From Stipa capillata (Eukaryota > Streptophyta > Magnoliopsida > Poales > Poaceae), in assembly GCA_019208055.1 (NCBI GenBank), contig JAGXJF010001067.1, positions 1 to 64,000 of the forward strand: 64,000 nt of DNA, read 5' to 3'. The notes under the pieces were generated by a model that searched no databases, was not told the origin of the DNA, and saw only the letters and a list, made by a program, of their open reading frames with translations. Below, piece by piece: positions 57,267 through 64,000 of this stretch (positions within the stretch are counted from its first letter, which is position 1; every line of letters begins with the position of its first letter). The position numbers were made by a program, and so were the translations under genes.

Positions 57267-60200
57267 CTACAGGCCGGAGCGCTTTAGCAGGGTCTCGACG
57301 GTGGGCTCGATGGTCCGCATCATCTCCGGGATATCTTCGTCCAGAAAGTCGGCGGCGTACCCCTCCCCGATTGCCTCCAAATCTAGCAAGGGGTAATGGG
57401 ACCTCGCCACCGCCAAGACTAGGCCGGCCCCCGTCCGTGCGCCCTCCGCCTCGACGTTCGCCACCTGGTCGGGGATCTGGTGCAAACGCTCGGCGACCGC
57501 CGCGACGGAGTCTGGCGCCGTATCATCCGACCAAACGGCGCCACACACCGCCTGTCCCGCCTTCAGCAGCGACTCGATCATTCCTCGGGACTTTTCGAGC
57601 CGCCCCTTCCACTCTGCAGCAATGGAGCCACACGCGACCAATCAGGCTACCACGTCAGGGCAGAGTCAAAAACAGCAGTCAGAATACTTACGGGACTCGG
57701 CCTCCGCAGCGTCCTTCTTCACGGCGGTGGCTGCCGCCTCCGCGTCAGCGGCCCTCTTGGCCGCCGACTCGGCATCGCGCCCGAGTTGCTCCTCCATCTT
57801 CTCCGCAAAGTCCGCCCGGGGCCTTCTCCGCCACGAGTGCCTTCTCAAGCTTCTTGGCCCACTCCTTGGCGGCGTCAAGGTCCCGGGCACGGGCCTGCGC
57901 CGACTCGGCCTTACGCCCGAGCTCCTTCGCCCGGGCCTTCTCCGCCGCGAGCGCCTCTTCAAGCTTTGCTGCTCGTTCCGTGGCGACATCAAGGTCCCGG
58001 GCGCGGGTCTTCGTCGCCTCGAGCTCCGCCCTCAGCTTCGTCACTTCCTCCTCGGCGGCTATAAGAAACAACGCATTAGCAAGGCGCAACGCAACGCGGG
58101 ATGGGAAAGGTCACTCGGCTCACTCACCTCGGGTCTTGGCCATCTCCTGCGAAAGGCCTGCCTGCAGGCTGATGACTTCTGCCCCGCGCTTGCGGGCCAC
58201 GTCCTCCGTCGCCTGCCGCTCCGAGGCTATCTTGTCCCACTCGGACTTACGCATCTCCAGGCGCTCGATGACTGGCAGCCGGTCTTGGAGGACGGCGGTC
58301 TTACTCTGCGACCGTTGGTTCAACGCTTGCATCAAAAGACACACAGGTTAGGCCACCCGGCAACGACATCAACACCCTCCACTCGGTCCCCAGGACCCAG
58401 CGGAGGCTCGGGGGCTACACCCTCCGGGTGCACTGTTCGTGCACCCGGAGCCAAGTCTACAGACTATACAACATACACTCTCCGCCCGACTATCCTAGTC
58501 AACCGCAGGCTCGGGGGCTACACTGTTAGTGCACCCAGAGTGAAAACTACAAGGGACAAGCAAAGGGTCCTCTGCCTGACTAACTTAGTCGGGCAGAGGC
58601 CCGGGGGCTACATCCTATGGACACACTCCTACAAGGACGATGTCACTTACCTCCATCAAAGGGCGCAGCCTGCCGTTCAGCAGATTGGCCGCCTCCTTCG
58701 ACGCCTTCAGCAAGGCGGGGAGGATCTCCCCAATTTGCTCAGCGACCTCCGCAGCCGCCCGCCAGTCCTTCTCCTCCTCGACGTCGTCGACCACCGCCGT
58801 GGCCGGCTGCCCCGGTTCCCCTTCCCGGATTCGGAGCGGCCGGAGCACCAGCTCCGAATATGGCTTCGGGGGCAGAGCCGCGCTGATCTCCCGCATTGGC
58901 GAGGTCTCGGCGGGCCCGCCCTCACGTACCTACGAGGCGGTCCCGGCCGCCTCGGGACCGGTGCCTTCCGCCATTTCCGCATCCCTGCTGACGGCCGCAG
59001 ACCCCACCGGCACCAACGCTCCGGGGGAGGACTCTTCCTGAGGAGCGGCCGGCGAGGTGGTCTGCGCGCCGGGTTGCTCGGGGGATGGTTGGGGAGCGAC
59101 CACGGGCGGAGGCGATGGCGGCCGGGAGAACGAAGGTGTTGCTGCCGGCGGAGACGGTGAGGCCCGGGCGTCTGGCGCCGAGGGATCCCCGCCTTGGTTG
59201 GACCCCGGGCCACTCGCAGGCGCCTCTGGGACGTCCCCCGTCCTCCGCGTCCTGCAGAAATAAAACCAACCATGTCAGCATATGAAGAATAATGAAGTCA
59301 AGAAGTCAGTCGGTAAAACACTTACTTCGAAGACCGAACGACGATGAGACGTTTCTTGGCCCCCGCGGCTCGCGGCCCGGGCGCAGCAGCAGCAGGGGCC
59401 GACGAGGTCCCCGACCCGCCGAGCGCCCCGAAGGCGGTGTCGGCATCTCTCTTCTCCCCCCGGCCGGGGGGAGCGTCATCCCCAGCCGCCCGAGTAGTCT
59501 CGCTCGGAGCGACGACCGGCACTACCGTATTAGCGCCAGCGGCAGAGTCCCCCGGCTCTGCCGCGTCGACTGGCGCCACCGGATCGGCGCCAGCGGCGGA
59601 GCCCTCTCGCTCCGCCGACGCGACCCCCACGTCGGCCGGCGCCACCGGATCGGTGCCAGCAGCGGGGCCAGCCGGCTCTGTCGGTGCGGCCCCTGTGGCG
59701 GCCGGCGCCACGGGATCCGCCCCAGCGACGGGATCCTCCTGCCTTGCCGGCGCAGCTCCCGCGGGCAGGCGAAGCCGCCGAGCTGGGACGGGGGGCAGGG
59801 GCGCCTCGCCTGGGCCGCCTCTGGGTGGTGCCCGACGGCTGCCTCCGCCTTGTCACCCGGAAGTTCCTGGCGTCGTCCGAGTCCTCCCCTCCTCCTCCTG
59901 GGCGAGCGTGCACGATGGGGGAGGATGGGGCGTAATAATCGCCGGTCCCTTCCCCTTGGAGGACCCGGCACCCTTTGAAGACCCGGCGCCCTTTGAGGTG
60001 CCGGTGCCGGAAGAAGACGCCCCCGCCGTCCCTGGCGGCGGCGCCCCGCCCTGCGGGACGTCGGCGTACTGCGGCTGGTTCCAGATCTCATCCTCCGGGA
60101 GAGGAGCGCTGGAACAGAAGCCAAACAGAACCTGCAAAGACACGAAGGCAACACCCGAGTAAGACTCGGGCAAAAACTTAGTGAAAAGGACAAAACATCC

Positions 60201-61166
60201 GCTACTTACGTCACTCGGCGGGTTCGCCCGACTGAAAGGGGCCGGATGCCCGGAGAAGTCCAGGCTCGTCCCTGGAGCAAGGAGTTTCTCCAGCCGGCTC
60301 TGCACCTCGCCCTCCGACAGCTCGTCGGCGGCCTCCCGGGTCGGGTCCCCCTCGCCGGTGTAGTCGTACATAGGCCACGCCCGAAGCTTGGCCGGCTGTA
60401 CCCGCCACCGGACGAAAGTCGCGACGACGATCGTCCTGGTGACCCCGTCCTTCATCGCCTGCTCGAGTTGCGCCATCAGCACGGCGACGCTGTGCTGCTC
60501 CCGGTCGAGGGGCGGGTCCGTCCAACTCGGTCGGGCCACCGGCGCTTGGCCCGAGAAGGCTGGCAGCGCTGGGTCGGGATTGGCGCAGTAGAACCACTGG
60601 GCATGCCAGCCCTTGTTGGACGACTGCATCGGCGGGGCCGGGTAGCTCTTCGCCGCCTTCGACCTCAACTGAAACCCGGCGCCTCCGACGACGGCCGGGT
60701 TGTCCCGGCTCGGCTGCGGCTTCACCATGAAGAGGTGCTTCCACAGCGCGAAGTGCGGCCGAATGCCGAGGTAGCACTCGCAGAGCGTGATGAAGCTGGA
60801 GACATGCAGGATGCTGTTGGGGTTGAGGTTGTGCAGCTCCAGCCCGTAGTAGTACAAGAGTCCGCGCAGGAATGGATGGACCGGCACCGAGAGCCCCCGC
60901 TCAAAGAATGAGCTATGAACCACCAACTCGCCAGTGTTCGGGGTAGGGATGGTCTCTCCCACGGCGGCGTGCCACTCCACCAATTCCTTCGGCGGCAGCA
61001 ACCCCATCCGGACCAAGATCTCCAGCTTCGCCTCCGACGCCGTCGACTTCATCCAAGGAGAAGGGGCCATCAGCTCGGCAGGCGATTCCTCCTCACTCAG
61101 CAACTTCCAGACCAAGGCGTCCTCCTCGGCTTCGTTTTGATCGGCTTCCCAATCCGGGGCTTGCAT
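57267..61166 (-). CDS. Antisense multi-exon gene of the gypsy element (PF04195-type), with lesions
   Basis: Read on the minus strand from ATG 61166, exons are 61166-60210, 60131-59326, 59251-58651, 58325-58128, 58058-57692 and 57613-57267, joined by GTAAG/GTGAG-CAG/TAG introns of 69-325 bp. Exon 1 holds the conserved 'putative gypsy type transposon' domain: VHSSFFERGLSVPVHPFLRG, LYYYGLELHNLNPNSILH, YLGIRPHFALWKHLF, VVGGAGFQLR. Exons 2-3 are Pro/Ala/Ser-rich and disordered, with KKRLIVVRSSK at their join. Exons 4-5 are long coiled coils (ARDLDVATERAAKLEEALAA type). Exon 6 ends MMRTIEPTVETLLKRSGL. Frame changes near 59870 and 57822 and a TAG near 58933 damage it. The function is unknown. The domain recurs in many grass gypsy elements, and the gene may derive from a host or ancestral element gene. 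Confidence 0.75.
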
Positions 61167-62208
61167 CCGAGGGAGCTGGGGAGGAGATTAGGGTTTTGGT
61201 GGGGCGGAGCGCGCGGAGCGATTGGAGGCAAGAGGAAGACGAAGCGGCGGGCGCGGGGTGAATGCGGATGTGTTTGAGAGCGTGGGCCACTCCCGCAGCC
61301 TCTGCCGAGTATAAAGGGGAGGATCGGGCGGTTCGGATTCCCCACGTCCGCACGTTCCCGGATTCACGCGCCCACGACCGCGCCGTTTCGGATTCCGCCG
61401 CACGTTTCGGGCGGGCCACGCCGCGCGTATCCCGCGCCCACGGCCCGGCCGCGCTGTGATTCATGCGGATTAATGAAGAGAGGATCCGGCGGCTGGCCTT
61501 CCGGGTTTAATGGCCGATCGGGATACTCCTCCTTTAAACAGCGACTGGAGCGTGTTTCCCGTAAAAACCGCTAGCCGGTTACCGACAGGCTCGTAACCGG
61601 GCGCTTCAGTTGCAAAGGGTCTCAGCAGCTGGCCTCAAGTAGGAACGCAGTTGTTCGAGTACACCCGAGTGAGGGACAGCAATGGCGTGCCTTCCACAGG
61701 CCACAAGTCAGATGCTGAGCATCTCGAAGCTGCCAAATTCTCCACCCAGACCACCCGAGAGCATTATTCGGGGAGGCCCTGGTACCCGGACTTCCTAGGT
61801 TCAGTGGAATGACTTGGCGTAAGGCTTCGTCACTCGGGAACCTATACGCCATGGCTTGTTTTCTCTGGTTCGGACGAGAATTTCAGAGGCATTCCTTCAG
61901 GGGACACTAGCCGGCCCTTAACCCGCTCGGGAGGGCCGGGTGCTACTCGGGAATTCAGTCGAGATTTATGGCACGCTCCACGCTGGGCTATCAGCCGGTC
62001 TCTGTCCAAAGAGATAGATCGGGTGCCACCAGAGCTTACCCGCTATTAACTCACCCGTCATAATATTCCTGCCTTACAGGTGAATGTTACTCGGCTTTTA
62101 TTGTCTTTTCCACAGGAGTTCAATCAGCCCTTCGCAATCTCCCTGCTGGCGAAAACAACTCGGGAAGTTTGACCAAAGGTGCAGCCGACAGCAGCAAGAT
62201 CGTGAAGG
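61167..62208. other. Upstream region of the antisense gene and pre-LTR spacer
   Basis: GC-rich near the antisense ATG, with a TATA-like TTTATACT (minus strand, near 61311). Beyond 61500 it is non-coding internal sequence of the element. No other gene. Confidence 0.5.
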
Positions 62209-62221
62209 ACTCGGGGGCTAC
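62209..62221 (+). other. Polypurine tract
   Basis: ACTCGGGGGCTAC immediately precedes the 3' LTR, where plus-strand DNA synthesis starts. Similar CTCGGGGGCTAC copies occur at about 58408, 58510 and 58603 inside the element. Confidence 0.7.
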
Positions 62222-62726
62222 TGACGGGTGACATGGCACCCGGGTATTGTCAAGGAGGACGAATCCGGCCCACTGGCTACAGGGCAGGCCGGGCCGATTA
62301 CTCGGAGTCCGACTACAACACGGGGACGCCTCATCAACGTGGAGTACAAGACATGAACTAATACCTGTCCGGCTTACCCGGAATCTGTTGTAACCAAATA
62401 GGAAACCAATCTGTTAGCCGACTCGGACTCTTGTAACCCTATCCCGGTCGCCTATATAAGGCCCGGTAGGAGACCTCCGATAGAAAAAGGCAATCAAGTC
62501 ATCTAGGTCATAGACAGTTTCTACGTCCAAGCAACCTCGAGATCGAATCTCTAGGGCTTGCGGCACTCGGGATACACGCAATACCAGCCACCAAACACAA
62601 AACGTAGGGTATTACCTCTCCGAGAGGGCCTGAACCTGTCTAAATCTTGTCTCCCGTGTGCACCCATCCAGATTTGCTGTGCTCACGCCGCCCCATAAGT
62701 AGTATTGCCGGAATAATACTCCGACA
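62222..62726 (+). repeat. 3' LTR (505 bp)
   Basis: TGACGGGTGACATGG...ACTCCGACA, with a TATATAA at 62453-62459. It matches the 5' LTR with about 14 substitutions and one single-base indel by eye. Confidence 0.95.
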
Positions 62727-64000
62727 CCCGCTGTCCCCTTTTATGTTTTTATTTGTTTCTGATGGACTTTCTGCTCTATTGCGAAAAGAAGTGCAAGACC
62801 AACGAATAAAGCCTCTGCGTGTGTGACGACGAGCGCCGGACATCTGCGGATCCAGCTCAGGCCGCCCAGGCCGCCCGGGTGCAGGTGGTTCTCCATGCCT
62901 ATGCAAATAGTACTGGCCAGTTAATTAACCCAGCAAAGTGCTCAATTATGTTCAGTCCGTCCTGTGATGCGAATATTCAAGAAGCAATCAAAGGTACCCT
63001 GCAAGTAGTTCAATCATCTTTTGAATCAAAGTATCTTGGTCTGCCAACTCTAGAAGGACGGATGTTCACGTGGTAAATTTCAAAGTTTACAGGCAAAGTT
63101 AAGCAAACGTTTGTTAGCTTGGGGCGAGTCTCACCTGTCGCAAGGAGGAAAGGAAGTGTTAATTAAAGCTGTGGCTCAAGCTATTCCGACATATGTGATG
63201 GGGGTCTTTAAGTTACCGGCCGGGCTATGTGATGATCTTACACGTCTGGTTCGTAATTTCTGGTGGGGGGTGGAAAATGGTAAGCGTCGCACGCATTGGG
63301 TGGCCTGGAATAGTTTGATTCGCCCTAAAAATCAAGGAGGAATGGGTTTCCGGGACATGAGGCTTTTTAATCAAGCCCTTCTCGCTCGCCAAGCTGGCGA
63401 CTCATCCAATTTCCAAACAGCCTTTGCGCCCAGGTACTCAAAGCCAAGTATTATCCAAATGGTGTATTAACTGCTACTGTTTTTTCAGGACATGGATCAT
63501 CTACATGGAAAGCAATTCTGCATGGTTTGGAGCTGTTCAAGAAGGGAGTCATTTGGCGTATTGGTAATGGAACTAATGTTCGCATTTGGCATGATCCGTG
63601 GATTCCACGAGATATGTTGTTGCGCCCAGTTACGCCGCATCGACGATGCGCTTAAAATGGGTTGCTGATTTGCTTACTCCTGAGGGGACATGGAATCACC
63701 ATCTTTTGCAACAAACTTTTATGCCTGTGGATGTTGATCACATTGCCCGTATTATACCATCCCGTCAGAATGACCAAGATTTTCTAGCATGGCATCCGGA
63801 CAAGCGAGGAATTTTCTCGGTCCGCAGTGCGTACAAGCTAGGCCTCCGTGAACATCTCCACGACCAGGGATTGGGTGCCTCAAGCGACCGACCGGATGGA
63901 TCTCGGCCTGTTTGGAACCTCATCTGGCAATGTAATGTTCCACCAAAGGTATGGATTTTCGCTTGAAAATTAGCTAACAATGCTCTTGTCACACAGGTGA
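62727..64000 (+). pseudogene. LINE ORF2, segment 3 of 3 (end of reverse transcriptase, zf-RVT), runs off the window
   Basis: The frame picks up from segment 2 with SPFMFLFVSDGLSALLRKE. The stretch that should hold the catalytic F/YADD box (about 62805-62870) is altered: only CDDERRTSADPAQAA is visible, with a stop and frame change, so a small deletion is likely. Then follow YANSTGQLINPAKCSIMF, ESKYLGLPTLEGRM, GGKEVLIKAVAQAIPTYVMG and LVRNFWWGVENGKRRTHWVA. From about 63480 the zinc-binding domain of plant LINE reverse transcriptases is seen (STWKAILHGLELFKKGVIWR, FSVRSAYKLG, CNVPPKVWIF). Several frameshifts are present. The RNase H part, if any, lies past the end. Confidence 0.85.

Larger units (their letters stand above)
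51936..62726 (+). mobile_element. Ty3/gypsy LTR retrotransposon (Tat-like), 10.8 kb, with both LTRs
   Basis: Complete in outline: 5' LTR 51936-52439, primer-binding site, gag, protease, reverse transcriptase fused to the end of integrase, a reverse-strand gene, polypurine tract and 3' LTR 62222-62726. Perfect CCCGC target duplications flank it (51931-51935 and 62727-62731) inside the LINE RQGDPL motif. By eye the LTRs differ by about 14 substitutions (13 transitions) and one indel in 504 bp, so the insertion is young. Gag has frameshifts, pol has a large internal deletion and two in-frame stops, so it cannot move alone. The Tat assignment rests on the reverse transcriptase wording and on the extra antisense gene, and is tentative. 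Confidence 0.95.

Noticed and set aside
57194..59160. Long forward frames of 385 and 512 codons
   Set aside because: They are mirror images of the spliced minus-strand gene, where domain content, coiled coils and splice sites are all on the minus strand.
59292..60911. Forward frames of 220-270 codons
   Set aside because: Shadows of exons 1 and 2 of the antisense gene. Only the minus strand gives conserved motifs.

Overview
The window is nuclear DNA of a grass, most likely an Oryza (rice) species. The evidence is the intron-rich genes with GT-AG splice sites, GC-rich first exons, Tourist-type MITEs with TAA target duplications, Ty3/gypsy LTRs beginning TGTAA, and an aldo-keto reductase whose protein closely matches the rice AKR family as I remember it. 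No species-level identification is possible without a search.

Layout. 1-8.5 kb is AT-rich intergenic DNA holding a broken B3-domain gene (1334-2270), tandem repeats, two Tourist MITEs (3838-4149, 4779-5083) and one CACTA-element end (about 4529). 8.5-17.1 kb is old gypsy LTR debris, including a 3.8 kb solo LTR at 12640-16445. 19.6-21.0 kb is a four-exon aldo-keto reductase gene (+) with a C-terminal frameshift. 21.5-25.2 kb is a GC-rich duplication followed by a FAR1/MULE-transposase-like gene (+) with one frameshift. 25.8-27.5 kb is a repeat patch with three tRNA-like segments. 28.3-34.3 kb is LTR debris, a broken PF04195-type transposon gene (+) and a 5' fragment of a LINE (-). 34.9-39.5 kb is a complete 13-exon eIF2A gene (+). 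40.2-43.7 kb is a convergent gene (-) for a predicted plastid membrane protein. 46.9-64.0 kb is one LINE ORF2 interrupted twice: by a 3.97 kb solo LTR (47398-51368, TSD GTCTT) and by a 10.8 kb gypsy element (51936-62726, TSD CCCGC).

Four host-type loci stand out: aldo-keto reductase (NADPH-dependent carbonyl metabolism), the FAR1-like factor or transposase, eIF2A (translation initiation) and the plastid protein. They share no pathway, which is normal for plant chromosomes. The strongest observations are two consecutive introns in eIF2A with U12-type (minor spliceosome) signals, and a multi-exon antisense gene carried by the young gypsy element between pol and the 3' LTR.
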